Of a stretch of DNA of 48,866 nt, positions 1 to 8,672 are shown in pieces. Both the position numbers and the translations under genes were made by a program. Each line of letters starts with the position of its first letter. Position 1 is the first letter of the stretch. The notes below the pieces were generated by a model, which made no database searches, had not been told where the DNA came from, and saw nothing but the letters and a program-made list of their open reading frames with translations. Source of the stretch: Muribaculaceae bacterium (GTDB lineage Bacteria > Bacteroidota > Bacteroidia > Bacteroidales > Muribaculaceae); contig JAGAUF010000009.1 of assembly GCA_017620885.1 (NCBI GenBank), forward strand, positions 1-48,866, in the 5' to 3' direction.

Positions 1-1010
1 CGGAGGTGCTGGCTCCAGCTCATCTCTGATACGTGGATCAGACCCTCTACGCCGGGAAGAACCTCTACAAATGCACCGTAGTCCATCATAACGACTACTT
101 TCCCCTTGATGTGGTCGCCAACCTTCAAGTTGGGATCCAGAGCCTCCCACGGGTGGGGGAGAAGCTGCTTCAGACCGAGAGCGATGCGCTTCTTCTCGTC
201 GTCGAAGTCGATGATAACGACCTTGATGTCCTGATCAAGCTCGACAACCTCGTGCGGATCGTTTACGCGGCCCCAGCTCAAGTCGGTGATGTGTACGAGA
301 CCGTCTACGCCACCAAGGTCCACAAATACTCCGTAAGGAGTGATATTCTTGACCTTTCCTTCGAGCACCTGACCTTTCTCCAGCTTGGAGATGATCTCTT
401 TCTTCTGCTGCTCCAGTTCTGCCTCGATGAGAGCCTTGTGGCTCACAACGACATTCTTATATTCTTGGTTGATTTTGACAACCTTGAATTCCATAGTCTT
501 GTCGACGAATACATCGTAGTCGCGGATAGGACGAACGTCGATCTGTGAACCCGGCAAGAATGCCTCGATGCCGAATACGTCGACGATCATACCGCCTCTC
601 GTGCGGCTCTTAACATAGCCCTTGATAACCTCGTCGTTGTCCATAGCCTGATTGACGCGGTCCCAGCTGCGCGTCTGGCACGCTTTCTTATGGGACAGTC
701 TAAGCTGACCGTTCTTGTCCTCAAGTGCCTCGATGTAAACCTCTACTTCATCGCCTTCCTTCAGATCGGGATTGTAGCGGAACTCGGAAATGGGAATGAT
801 GGCGTCCGACTTGACGCCGATGTCTACGCGTACCTCGCGTTTGTTGATGCTTTTTACGACACCGGTCACTACCTCGTCGTCCTTGGCCGACTTAAGTGAG
901 TTGTCATAAGTCTTGATTTGCTCTTCACGAGTCTGAGGAGCTGCTGTTTCGCCTTTTTCGTAGGCATCCCAATCGAAATCTGCGATAGGGCTTTTAACTT
1001 GTTCAGTCAT
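1..1010 (-). CDS. rpsA: 30S ribosomal protein S1, N-terminal part (runs off the left edge)
   Basis: About 336 N-terminal codons are visible; the C-terminus lies outside the window. The ATG at 1010 gives MTEQVKSPIADFDWDAYEKG, the acidic leader usual for Bacteroidota S1. Repeated S1/OB-fold RNA-binding domains follow: about residues 43-108 (VVTGVVKSINKREVRVDIG), 124-193, 211-283 (EGKVKNITPYGVFVDLGGVDG), and the start of a fourth (GKVVVMMDYGAFVEVLPGVEG). S1 binds mRNA on the 30S subunit. In Bacteroidota it operates with few Shine-Dalgarno sites, and the starts in this window likewise lack them. A strong promoter lies about 290 nt upstream, so the mRNA has a long leader. Identification is certain; only the C-terminal domain number is unknown. 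Confidence 0.96.
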   Translation of the reverse strand, partial: MTEQVKSPIADFDWDAYEKGETAAPQTREEQIKTYDNSLKSAKDDEVVTGVVKSINKREVRVDIGVKSDAIIPISEFRYNPDLKEGDEVEVYIEALEDKNGQLRLSHKKACQTRSWDRVNQAMDNDEVIKGYVKSRTRGGMIVDVFGIEAFLPGSQIDVRPIRDYDVFVDKTMEFKVVKINQEYKNVVVSHKALIEAELEQQKKEIISKLEKGQVLEGKVKNITPYGVFVDLGGVDGLVHITDLSWGRVNDPHEVVELDQDIKVVIIDFDDEKKRIALGLKQLLPHPWEALDPNLKVGDHIKGKVVVMMDYGAFVEVLPGVEGLIHVSEMSWSQHL

Positions 1011-1296
1011 TAAAAATGATAAAATGATAAAAATAGTACTGTAAGAGCCATCGGCACGTCTGCATATTCCAGTCACATACCCTCTTCAGGATACTTCTGC
1101 ATCTCTTTCGCAACGTCTGTCCGATCCGGAGCCCTGCGCTCGCTTGACCGGATTATACCTTTTCAGAGCCTCGAGGACGTGTGAGAAAGGGTGTCGTTTT
1201 GAAATCAACACACTGAAAATCAGCAGGTTCTGCCAACGCTTTCCTGCAGTACAATGTTAATATAATACTCTAATGCGCTTGCTCACTGATGCTTGC
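1011..1296 (-). promoter_or_regulatory. Long untranslated leader of rpsA
   Basis: Between the predicted start of transcription near 1296 and the rpsA ATG there are about 285 nt with no convincing reading frame. On the minus strand several short helices can be drawn, for example GCAGG with CCTGC enclosing about 15 nt soon after the 5' end, and TCCGGATCGGA further on. The last 30 nt before the ATG are A/T rich, the usual Bacteroidota initiation context. Ribosomal protein leaders often carry autoregulatory structures and S1 represses its own mRNA in gammaproteobacteria. Whether this leader does so is inference. Confidence 0.45.
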
Positions 1297-1302
1297 GCGT
1301 TG

Positions 1303-1334
1303 CAAAATTACAAAAAAAATCCTTCCCCGCCAAA
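1303..1334 (-). promoter_or_regulatory. Bacteroidota-type promoter of rpsA
   Basis: Read on the minus strand: TTTG (complement of 1331-1334), exactly 20 nt, then TAATTTTG (complement of 1303-1310). This matches the -33 TTTG / -7 TAnnTTTG consensus of the Bacteroidota primary sigma factor at every specified base. Confidence 0.85.
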
Positions 1335-1399
1335 TCCATCGACTCTTTTCCAATCTTTTAATCGATTGAGCTTTGTTGCTGAATGAAAAAGTCAATCCG

Positions 1400-2335
1400 T
1401 TATTTCAGAAATTTGACGGCATTTTTGAAACCGTCTGCATTGAGTTTGAAACGATAGTCCTGCGGACTGTATTTTTCGTAATGCATCAATACGGTTATCT
1501 CGCCTCCCTTGTCGAGTATTTTAAGTAGATTTGAATAGTCTTCGCCCATAGTCGTTAAAATAGGTCCTATTTCTCCTGATTGGCCCGAATTCCATAAGAG
1601 GAATTTATGAACGTTCCCTTCGCTGTCCTTGATTATTGTCTGGTAAGGCGCGTCATCGTCTTTTGCAATGAATGATCCATATTCTAGCAATTTCAATGAA
1701 AATGTATTTTTATCCACGAAAAGGAGGGCGGAAAGGTCAGAATTGCTTGTGGCGGAGTTGCTGAATTCTCCATTGCCGGTCAAGACGAGATAGTTGTTTT
1801 TAGTTTTGTCACCGAATGAGTCGGAATAGTTTTTCAGTTTCCATTCTCCTGTTTGTGTGGGAACGGTAATTTTCACTTCCTGTTCGTTTTTCTTGTCCCC
1901 GACGATGCGTCCGTATCGGTTGATGGATGTGGCTGCCAGATATCTGATGGCTCCGTCATAGTCGAGCTTTTCATAGATTGTTCCTTTGCGTGCTTTCTCC
2001 CAAGCGTCTTTGTCCAGATATACGCTGTCGGCGTCAAGAGTATGTATGGCCTCATATTTTTTATTGCCTTGTTTCAGATAGAGATATTCTATCTTGTTGA
2101 TGACTTCATTCCCGAATCCATTTTTTCCTCTCATGTCGCAATGGATGATTGTGAGGGAATCGTTTTCATAGGAGGCGTCGATGTTTTCGATTTTGACGCT
2201 TGCCGGGTCGTTGGCCACTTCTTTGACCATTGCTTCCATCGATGTTTTTGCTTCGGAGGCGGTCTTGGCTGACTGGCTGCAGGCACTCAGTGCCAAGGCA
2301 GCGACGGCTGCGAAGCCGATAATTGTGTTGCGCAT
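1400..2335 (-). CDS. Putative lipoprotein of unknown function, 311 aa
   Basis: The N-terminus is a lipoprotein signal peptide (MRNTIIGFAAVAALALSAC, lipobox LSAC with Cys19), so the mature protein is predicted to be lipid-anchored, probably in the outer membrane. The rest is polar, with segments such as VKIENIDASYENDSLTIIHC and a C-terminal ITVLMHYEKYSPQDYRFKLN; no enzyme motif is visible. I do not recognise the family. The gene stands alone between rpsA and the DUF4954 operon, 141 nt after the latter, and has its own -7 box (2389-2396). A lipoprotein is well supported; its function is unknown. Confidence 0.8.
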   Translation of the reverse strand: MRNTIIGFAAVAALALSACSQSAKTASEAKTSMEAMVKEVANDPASVKIENIDASYENDSLTIIHCDMRGKNGFGNEVINKIEYLYLKQGNKKYEAIHTLDADSVYLDKDAWEKARKGTIYEKLDYDGAIRYLAATSINRYGRIVGDKKNEQEVKITVPTQTGEWKLKNYSDSFGDKTKNNYLVLTGNGEFSNSATSNSDLSALLFVDKNTFSLKLLEYGSFIAKDDDAPYQTIIKDSEGNVHKFLLWNSGQSGEIGPILTTMGEDYSNLLKILDKGGEITVLMHYEKYSPQDYRFKLNADGFKNAVKFLK

Positions 2336-2388
2336 AACTTTGTGATTTTACAGGTTAATCAAAATTGTAGGAATTTAAGTTCCCGAAG

Positions 2389-2396
2389 CAAAGTTA
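2389..2396 (-). promoter_or_regulatory. Probable -7 box for the 1400-2335 lipoprotein gene
   Basis: On the minus strand this reads TAACTTTG, a full match to TAnnTTTG, about 54 nt before the ATG. The expected -33 position has no clear TTTG, so this is a partial promoter match. Confidence 0.4.
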
Positions 2397-2476
2397 CGCG
2401 GCGGTGTATGCCAGACTAAGGCATATAAGTGTTAAAAAAACTAAACGATGCAAATAGCTGATTGCTACGTTTCAAC

Positions 2477-4231
2477 TCAGAGGGCGAGTATGGCGTGTTC
2501 GGCGGTGAGGTTGTCGCGGTAGATGGTGCGGTCTTCTTCGATGTGACGGTCAAAGAGGTCGGCGGCGTGCATAAGCTCGTTTTTCGTGCGGCGCCATTCG
2601 TCGGGGAACCGGTTGCCAATCCAGCGAAGTTCGTCGGCCGCGAATGTCTCGAAGGCGTCATCGAGAATAGTGCGGATTTCGCTGATGTTGTCAGCTTGAA
2701 GCACTTGGTCGAGCGTCCGTCGGGTGATGATTTGTCCACCGAGATCCACCCATTCATCAGCTGTTTCTTCGGTACGCGCAGGCAGTTCGTCGCCCTCGAT
2801 GCGTTCTGTGAGATATTTGCTCAGGGCCTCAGTGTAGATGATTTCGGCGCGTTCGAGATGCGCGCGACGCATCTTCATACCGCGCAGTCGGATGAAACCG
2901 TCGTCGTCGGTCGGCTTGAGCTGAAGCTGTCGCATAAGGTCGATGGCATGGAGGATGCGGTCGGCCGTCATAGGGTTGAGTACGGAGAAATGGATGCGGT
3001 CGGAAAGAGTGAGCTTGCGTTTCAGTCGGCGGTCGCGCGTCGGCCATTTTTTCTCGTCGCGCAGCAATCCGCACGAACGCAGCATCATTCCCGGCACGAT
3101 AGAGGTTGCCCCCTTGTCGTCGCCGAAAAGGTAGGAGAACGGAAATTCGGAGCAGTCGGGATGGTTCTTGTGCGCGCCCATAACGAGCGAGAAAGGCCCG
3201 ATTTTCGCGCCCCACATTATATAACTGAAACTGGCGGTCTTGACACCGCGTTCCATTATGCCCCAATGTACGGGACCTAATTTATAGGTATGGTTGCTCT
3301 GATTCGTGCCACTGCCGGCGTTCATAAACGATGTCATCGCGCCAATCAGGAGTGTCGATTTGTGCATCGATACAGTATATGGTCCCGCGAAAAGCGCGCA
3401 GGCCTCGCCGTTCTCCATAGAGCAGTTGGCGAAGAAGAGGGAGTCGTGGGAAGTAAAGCCTTTTTCCAGCACGGCGCCTTGTCCTATGAAGGTGTTGCGC
3501 AACAGGGCACCGCTGTCAGCTTTCCCATCTACAATCATAAAATTCTCAGCATCCACGCCGTCTCCCACGTAGGCGAATCCTCGGCTTGACTGCGCGTTAT
3601 TGAGGATGGCTCCGTTGCTCAGCCGACGCGCTCCGTGGATGTGTACACCACTGTCTACGTGGACGTTAAGCAGTTCACCAGCGTCAATGATTTCCGCACC
3701 GTTGCCGATAGAATGGGAGATAGGGTGCATTTCCATCTCCTCGTCGAGCATAGGGAAAAAGACTTCTTCGGCCCAGCGCGGTCGGAGAGCCATAAGCGTG
3801 GCTATCTGTGCGTCGAGTTGCGGAAAAAACTTTACGGGACGTGACGAAGTCTCGTCGAGTACGGCTGCCGACACGCCGTTGCCGCATGGCGCTTCCGGCT
3901 CGAAGATGATGGCTGCCGTATTCTCGATACGCACATCGTCGCCGATTTCGGCGCTGCGTATCTCTCGTCCTATATTGCGTATGCAGACGTTGTCGCCAAG
4001 CCGACAGTCCGCCAGACGGACGTTTCTGATTCCCGTCGGATGTCCGCAGTCGCGGCTCAGCTCGCCGATACTCACCGTGCCGAGGAAATCCGTGTCGCGT
4101 ATAAGGGTTAAATCGGTTTTGTCCGTTATGCTGACGAGTTTCCAGTCCGTGGCCTGACAGCCTCGGCTTTCCAGTTCCGTTATCTCTTCCGCGGTCGGTG
4201 TCCGCCGGTTATGCTTCTCCGTCTTCATCAT
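2477..4231 (-). CDS. DUF4954 family protein, hexapeptide/beta-helix type
   Basis: Product of about 584 aa when started at the double Met MMKTEKHNRRT (4231 or 4228). A longer frame begins at 4294, but its extra residues lie inside hflX and are unlikely to be used. The centre has many short turns typical of left-handed beta-helix proteins (IGDDVRIENTA, IGNGAEIIDAGELLNVHVDS, ALLRNTFIGQGAVLEKGF) and a conserved stretch HKSTLLIGAMTSFMNAGSGT. The C-terminal third is charged and helical. This matches DUF4954, a Bacteroidota family resembling nucleotidyl- or acyltransferase beta-helix domains; its substrate is unknown. The start overlaps the end of hflX by 20-23 nt, suggesting translational coupling. 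Confidence 0.85.
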   Translation of the reverse strand: MMKTEKHNRRTPTAEEITELESRGCQATDWKLVSITDKTDLTLIRDTDFLGTVSIGELSRDCGHPTGIRNVRLADCRLGDNVCIRNIGREIRSAEIGDDVRIENTAAIIFEPEAPCGNGVSAAVLDETSSRPVKFFPQLDAQIATLMALRPRWAEEVFFPMLDEEMEMHPISHSIGNGAEIIDAGELLNVHVDSGVHIHGARRLSNGAILNNAQSSRGFAYVGDGVDAENFMIVDGKADSGALLRNTFIGQGAVLEKGFTSHDSLFFANCSMENGEACALFAGPYTVSMHKSTLLIGAMTSFMNAGSGTNQSNHTYKLGPVHWGIMERGVKTASFSYIMWGAKIGPFSLVMGAHKNHPDCSEFPFSYLFGDDKGATSIVPGMMLRSCGLLRDEKKWPTRDRRLKRKLTLSDRIHFSVLNPMTADRILHAIDLMRQLQLKPTDDDGFIRLRGMKMRRAHLERAEIIYTEALSKYLTERIEGDELPARTEETADEWVDLGGQIITRRTLDQVLQADNISEIRTILDDAFETFAADELRWIGNRFPDEWRRTKNELMHAADLFDRHIEEDRTIYRDNLTAEHAILAL

Positions 4232-5435
4232 ATTTCTGGTAAAGGAAATCGTTGTAGGGGAATCGTTCGGCATGTATTTGCCGGGCTTTCTCATAGAGCA
4301 TCTCCTTGAGCTCGTCGATGTTGATGCGTTCTTTGGCCGAGATGAAGACGCAATTGTTGTTCATCTTTGCCATATAGGTCTGCTTGAACTCTTCCAACGG
4401 GATGTTTTCGCGCTTGCGTTCCGTCAGGTCGTCTTCCTCTTTCGGAATGTAGCTGAAAGCGTCTATCTTGTTGAAAACGAGAATCATCGGCTTGATGTTC
4501 TTGCCGCATACATCAGCGAGAGTCTGATTCACCACCTCGATTTGTTCTTCAAACTGCGGATGGCTGATGTCTACGACGTGAACGAGGAGATCGGCTTCGC
4601 GCACCTCGTCGAGAGTCGATTTGAAGGAGTCCACGAGGTGTGTGGGTAGCTTGCGGATGAATCCGACAGTGTCGGTCAGCAGGAAAGGCAGATTGTCGAT
4701 TGTCACCTTTCGTACCGTCGTATCGAGCGTCGCGAAGAGTTTGTTCTCGGCGAATACGTCGCTCTTGCTGAGCAGATTCATCAGAGTAGACTTTCCGACA
4801 TTGGTGTAGCCTACCAGCGCGACACGCGTCAGCTTGCCACGGTTTTTGCGCTGAATACTCTTCTGTCGGTCGATGCTTTTCAGCTCTTCCTTCAGACGTG
4901 AAATTTTGTCGAGGATGATACGGCGGTCGGTCTCTATCTGCGTCTCGCCCGGTCCGCGCATACCGATACCGCCCCGTTGTCGCTCAAGGTGGGTCCACAT
5001 ACGCGTAAGTCTCGGCAGAAGATACTGGTATTGAGCCAATTCCACTTGAGTTCGTGCAGTGGCCGTCTGAGCCCGTTTAGCGAATATATCGAGAATCAGG
5101 CTTGTGCGGTCGAGTATCTTCACCTGAAGCTCCTTCTCGATATTGCTCACCTGTTTTGTCGTCAGATCATCGTCAAAAATCACGAGGCCGATTTCGTTAG
5201 CTTCAACGTATGCCTTGATTTCTTCAAGTTTGCCTTTGCCGACGTAGGTACGGGGATTGGGATAATCCAGTTTCTGCAGGAAACGTTTCTGAGGTTCGGC
5301 TCCAGCGGTCTCGGCAAGAAAAGCGAGCTCGTCGAGATATTCGTTGGCCTTTGTCTCGTTCTGTTTCTGCGTAATCAGACCCACCAGCACCGTACGTTCG
5401 TTGGCCTCTTTGTCTATGATATGATCCTCTGTCAT
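4209..5435 (-). CDS. hflX: GTPase HflX
   Basis: HflX binds the large ribosomal subunit and splits stalled ribosomes, notably after heat stress. The 408-aa protein has the family layout: an N-terminal HflX domain with YVGKGKLEEI (64-73), a helical linker with GPGETQIETDRR (161-172), and a G domain with G1 GYTNVGKS (209-216), G3 DTVG (255-258), G4 NKID (322-325) and G5 SAK (366-368). All GTP-binding motifs are intact. It starts 8 nt after the OmpH-like gene and its end overlaps the DUF4954 gene, so the three are almost certainly one transcript. Confidence 0.97.
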   Translation of the reverse strand: MTEDHIIDKEANERTVLVGLITQKQNETKANEYLDELAFLAETAGAEPQKRFLQKLDYPNPRTYVGKGKLEEIKAYVEANEIGLVIFDDDLTTKQVSNIEKELQVKILDRTSLILDIFAKRAQTATARTQVELAQYQYLLPRLTRMWTHLERQRGGIGMRGPGETQIETDRRIILDKISRLKEELKSIDRQKSIQRKNRGKLTRVALVGYTNVGKSTLMNLLSKSDVFAENKLFATLDTTVRKVTIDNLPFLLTDTVGFIRKLPTHLVDSFKSTLDEVREADLLVHVVDISHPQFEEQIEVVNQTLADVCGKNIKPMILVFNKIDAFSYIPKEEDDLTERKRENIPLEEFKQTYMAKMNNNCVFISAKERINIDELKEMLYEKARQIHAERFPYNDFLYQKYDEDGEA

Positions 5436-5443
5436 TGGTTACC

Positions 5444-6046
5444 TTATTTCTTTACCTTGTTGTAGCGGGCGTTGAGGCCTTCAATCACCTCCTCGGTAAT
5501 GTCGAGCTCGGGATTGATATAGAGCGTCGCATTCTTGAAGAAAATGGCGTCGTAGCCGTGACTGACGTTGTAATCTTTGATGAACGCGTCGATAGAATCC
5601 TGTACTATCTGCTGCGCCTTCATAGCCTCGTTAGCATACTGGTTCTGAAGATTGCCGGCCGTCTGCTGGGCATTGTTCTGCATCTTTGCAAACGCGTCTT
5701 GGTCAGCCTTATAATTAGCTTCTGAAGCGTAGCCGTTGTTTTGCATCTTCTGCTGAATCGACTGCGCTTTGGCCTGCAACGAACTTTCATGGCGTTTCAG
5801 CTGATTTTCCATGTTCGTCTGCATACGCGTCATCTCCTCGTTGTAGTCTTTGGCGAGATTATAACGGCTCAATACCGTGTCGATGTCCACATAACGATAG
5901 TTGGGCAGGTTGCCTTTCGAGGCACCTTTCTTTGCAGTAGCGGTTTTTTGCGCAGGCTTTGTTGCGCTGTCGTCAGAACTACAAGCCGTAATAACGCCTC
6001 CTGCCAGAAATACTGTCAGGGCGGCCGCAATAATAGATTTTCTCAT
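5444..6046 (-). CDS. OmpH/Skp-family lipoprotein
   Basis: The 200-aa product starts with a lipoprotein signal (MRKSIIAAALTVFLAGGVITAC, lipobox ITAC). After a low-complexity Ala/Lys/Thr linker comes the OmpH-family opening YRYVDIDTVLSRYNLAKDYN, then a long Gln/Ala/Lys-rich coiled coil (about 60-150) and a short C-terminal fold ending INPELDITEEVIEGLNARYN. Skp/OmpH proteins are periplasmic trimeric chaperones for outer-membrane proteins; this one is predicted to be lipid-anchored. It precedes hflX by 8 nt and follows a small membrane-protein gene by 14 nt. Confidence 0.88.
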   Translation of the reverse strand: MRKSIIAAALTVFLAGGVITACSSDDSATKPAQKTATAKKGASKGNLPNYRYVDIDTVLSRYNLAKDYNEEMTRMQTNMENQLKRHESSLQAKAQSIQQKMQNNGYASEANYKADQDAFAKMQNNAQQTAGNLQNQYANEAMKAQQIVQDSIDAFIKDYNVSHGYDAIFFKNATLYINPELDITEEVIEGLNARYNKVKK

Positions 6047-6060
6047 ATATGTCTGTTTTC

Positions 6061-6240
6061 TTATATTTCAATGTTTTTGACGCCGATATTGTTCTGACGT
6101 CGCTGCTGTTTCTCACCGTTGTGCCGGCATGCATGACCGTGCAGAAACTGCCTCCTCCCTTTGCGCCCGAAAATGATACGGACGCTCATCAGAAAGACGC
6201 AGACCGTCAGAATGACTACGACTAAGAGTATAATCTTCAT
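6061..6240 (-). CDS. Small single-span membrane protein, 59 aa
   Basis: The frame runs from ATG at 6240 to TAA at 6061-6063. It encodes one hydrophobic helix (IILLVVVILTVCVFLMSV, about 3-20), then a strongly basic tail (RIIFGRKGRRQFLHGHACRH and NGEKQQRRQNNIGVKNIEI). The layout, helix followed by a His/Cys/Asn-rich basic tail, resembles small conserved Bacteroidales membrane proteins, but I cannot name a family. It ends 14 nt before the OmpH-like gene on the same strand, which supports it as the first gene of that operon. There is no good Bacteroidota promoter just upstream; TAATTTCG near 6255 is one base off the -7 consensus. Confidence 0.6.
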   Translation of the reverse strand: MKIILLVVVILTVCVFLMSVRIIFGRKGRRQFLHGHACRHNGEKQQRRQNNIGVKNIEI

Positions 6241-6339
6241 AATTCAATTGGCGAAATTAGCGAAAAATTCTCACATCAGCTGTTTTTGCGCAATAATAAA
6301 TGTTAAAATTGCGATGTTTCTTTCTTTTTTCAGTTTTCA

Positions 6340-6371
6340 TTTGCCCGTTCCGAAAATTATTTGTATTTTTG
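6340..6371 (+). promoter_or_regulatory. Bacteroidota-type promoter of the first pepD
   Basis: TTTG at 6340-6343, 20 nt, TATTTTTG at 6364-6371: both boxes match the consensus. The predicted 5' leader before the ATG at 6445 is about 67 nt. From here the dipeptidase, muramidase and second dipeptidase can be read as one unit down to the terminator at 10143-10206. Confidence 0.85.
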
Positions 6372-6444
6372 GGTCGAATTTTCCGAATCGTTACACGATT
6401 AGGAATTAGCTTAGAACAAAACTACTTAAACGAATATCCTAAAA

Positions 6445-7902
6445 ATGGAAGTAAAAGACCTTAAGCCTGCCCTGATATGGCAGTGCTTCGACGAAATCAC
6501 TAAGGTGCCTCGTCCCTCATGTCATGAAGAACAAATCCGCGAATATCTCATCAATTTCGCAAAGAAACACAACGTGGCCTATAAGACCGACGATTGCGGC
6601 AATGTCGTTATGACCAAGCCCGCTACGCCCGGACATGAAAACGCCCCCACTGTGATTCTGCAAGCTCACATGGATATGGTGGCTGAGAAGAACAACAACG
6701 TGCAGCACGATTTCCTTAAAGATCCCATCGATACATATATCGACGGCGATTGGGTAAAAGCCCGCGGCACGACCCTCGGCGCCGACAACGGTATAGGTAT
6801 GGCTGCATGTCTGGCTGCAATGATCGATGATACGCTCGTTCACGGTCCTCTCGAAGCCCTCTTTACCATAAATGAGGAAATCGGCCTTGAAGGTGCCCAG
6901 AACCTCGGCAAAGATATGATCTCCGGAACTATGCTGCTCAACCTCGACTCCGAGGATGACGGCGAAATCTTCGTAGGATGTGCCGGCGGTATCGACACAA
7001 CTGCTATTTTCTCCTATAAGAAGAGCGTGGCTCCCGAGCACTTCTCTTATTACAAGCTTTCCGTTTCAGGTCTGCTCGGCGGTCACTCCGGTTCCGACAT
7101 CAACGCCGGCCGTGCCAACGCCAACAAGCTCGTGGCTCGCTTCATCTGGGAACTCTCTCAGAAATTCGACATCGTAGTCAATGAGTTTGACGGTGGCAAT
7201 CTCCGCAACGCCATCCCGCGTGAAGCTCACGCAATCTTCGGCGTTCACACCGACCATAAAGAATACGTGGAAAAACGCCTCGCTGAGTATGCAGCTGAGG
7301 TAGCAAACGAATACAAGGCTACTGAGCCCGTAGTAAATATTGAGCTCGAAGCAGCCGCTCGTCCCGATTTCTGCATCGACTCCGACACATCGTTGGCTCT
7401 TATCCGTTCCATCTACAGCGCTCCTCACGGCGTTTACGCTATGTCAAGAGCAATCGAGGGTCTTGTAGAGACATCTACTAACCTTGCTGCTGTCAAGATG
7501 ATCGAAGGCGACAAAATCAAAATCACCACTTCGCAGCGTTCTTCCGTTGAATCCTGCAAGGCCGACATCGCCGGTCAGGTAGAAGCTCATTTCCAGCTCG
7601 CAGGTGCAGAAGTATCTCATTCCGACGGTTATCCCGGATGGGCACCCAATATGGAGTCTCCCATTATGAAGATTGCTTCTGAAGCCTACGAGGAGCTCTT
7701 CAACGTTAAACCGGCCATCAAAGCCATTCACGCCGGCCTCGAATGTGGTCTCTTCCTCTCGAAGTATCCTCAGCTCGACATGGTAAGCTTCGGCCCGACA
7801 ATGACCGGTGTTCACTCTCCCGACGAGAAGCTCAACATCCCCACTACGGAGAAGTTCTGGAAACATCTCTCCCGCGTATTAACCAAAGTCGCTGAATTAT
7901 GA
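6445..7902 (+). CDS. pepD: Aminoacyl-histidine dipeptidase (PepD-like, M20)
   Basis: PepD is a cytoplasmic di-zinc peptidase that cleaves Xaa-His and other dipeptides. The 485-aa product has the full M20C layout: HMD at 75-77 (first zinc ligand), GADNG at 112-116 (bridging Asp114), catalytic Glu pair in NEEIGLEG (143-150), Asp168 in NLDSED, HSG at 214-216 in the lid domain, and C-terminal HAGLEC (429-434) with the last histidine ligand. No signal peptide is present. The next gene overlaps its stop by 4 nt (ATGA), and a close paralog follows at 8673. Confidence 0.95.
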   Translation: MEVKDLKPALIWQCFDEITKVPRPSCHEEQIREYLINFAKKHNVAYKTDDCGNVVMTKPATPGHENAPTVILQAHMDMVAEKNNNVQHDFLKDPIDTYIDGDWVKARGTTLGADNGIGMAACLAAMIDDTLVHGPLEALFTINEEIGLEGAQNLGKDMISGTMLLNLDSEDDGEIFVGCAGGIDTTAIFSYKKSVAPEHFSYYKLSVSGLLGGHSGSDINAGRANANKLVARFIWELSQKFDIVVNEFDGGNLRNAIPREAHAIFGVHTDHKEYVEKRLAEYAAEVANEYKATEPVVNIELEAAARPDFCIDSDTSLALIRSIYSAPHGVYAMSRAIEGLVETSTNLAAVKMIEGDKIKITTSQRSSVESCKADIAGQVEAHFQLAGAEVSHSDGYPGWAPNMESPIMKIASEAYEELFNVKPAIKAIHAGLECGLFLSKYPQLDMVSFGPTMTGVHSPDEKLNIPTTEKFWKHLSRVLTKVAEL

Positions 7903-8630
7903 TGCGCGAGCGGCTGAAGGCCGCCCTCGCTTTCGCTTTAATCGCCTCCGGAGCCGTCCTTGCTATGGCACGGCTCCCGGAAGGCGCCACCGTCCGTCGC
8001 GCCAAGAATTACCTCGACGGCCATAGCAACGATTCCATATCGACGTCCCACACCGGAAAATATGACGGGCTCACCGATGCCGACTTTGCAAAAGTGTCCG
8101 CTGAGATCGGTGTGGAGCCGGCGGCTATGAAGGCGGTCGTCTCCATCGAGGCCGGCCACGCCATGAAGGGCTTTTGGGCCCCGGGAGTCCCCGTAATCAA
8201 TTTCGACCGCACGATGTATAACAAGTACCGTGGTAAAGCCGCTTCAAAGGTGGGTGCCAAAGGGGAAACCGTGCCGGCCGGACTCTCGGGATACGCCTTG
8301 AGGCAGTGGACTCAGCTGATAAATGCCCGCAAGGTAAACGCGCAGGGCGCAAACCTCGGAACTTTCTGGGGTATGTTTCAGATAGGTGGCTTCAATTATA
8401 AACTGTGCGGCTGTTCTTCGGTTGACGAGATGGTGAAAAAAATGTCGGAATCCGAGCTTGAACAGCTTGAGCTCTTCGCCCGTTTCCTCGTAAATACAGG
8501 GATGGTGAAAGATCTTAAAGCGAAAAACTGGGCTGCGTTCTCCCGCAGATACAACGGACCGGGGTATGCGCGTCGCGGCTATCACACCAAGATGGCCGTC
8601 GCATACGCACGATTCTCTAAAAAGAAATAA
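7899..8630 (+). CDS. N-acetylmuramidase-like exported protein (DUF3380 type)
   Basis: A 243-aa protein with an N-terminal hydrophobic segment (about 8-24, ALAFALIASGAVLAMA) predicted to export it. The body fits the N-acetylmuramidase (DUF3380) family: AAMKAVVSIEAG with candidate catalytic Glu84, the family element PVINFDRTMYNKY (98-110), GTFWGMFQIGGFNYKLCG in the middle, and FSRRYNGPGYARRGYHTKMA near the end. Such enzymes cut the MurNAc-GlcNAc bond of peptidoglycan. The start codon overlaps the pepD stop (ATGA), so the two are translationally coupled. Its place between two peptidase genes suggests wall-fragment turnover, which is inference. Confidence 0.85.
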   Translation: MMRERLKAALAFALIASGAVLAMARLPEGATVRRAKNYLDGHSNDSISTSHTGKYDGLTDADFAKVSAEIGVEPAAMKAVVSIEAGHAMKGFWAPGVPVINFDRTMYNKYRGKAASKVGAKGETVPAGLSGYALRQWTQLINARKVNAQGANLGTFWGMFQIGGFNYKLCGCSSVDEMVKKMSESELEQLELFARFLVNTGMVKDLKAKNWAAFSRRYNGPGYARRGYHTKMAVAYARFSKKK

Positions 8631-8672
8631 CGGAAAGGCCTCATACCCTCCTAAGAATTATTACAAAAAATA

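Noticed and set aside
33-548. Plus-strand reading frame of 171 codons at the left edge
   Set aside because: It is the antisense shadow of rpsA, whose S1 domains are unmistakable on the minus strand.
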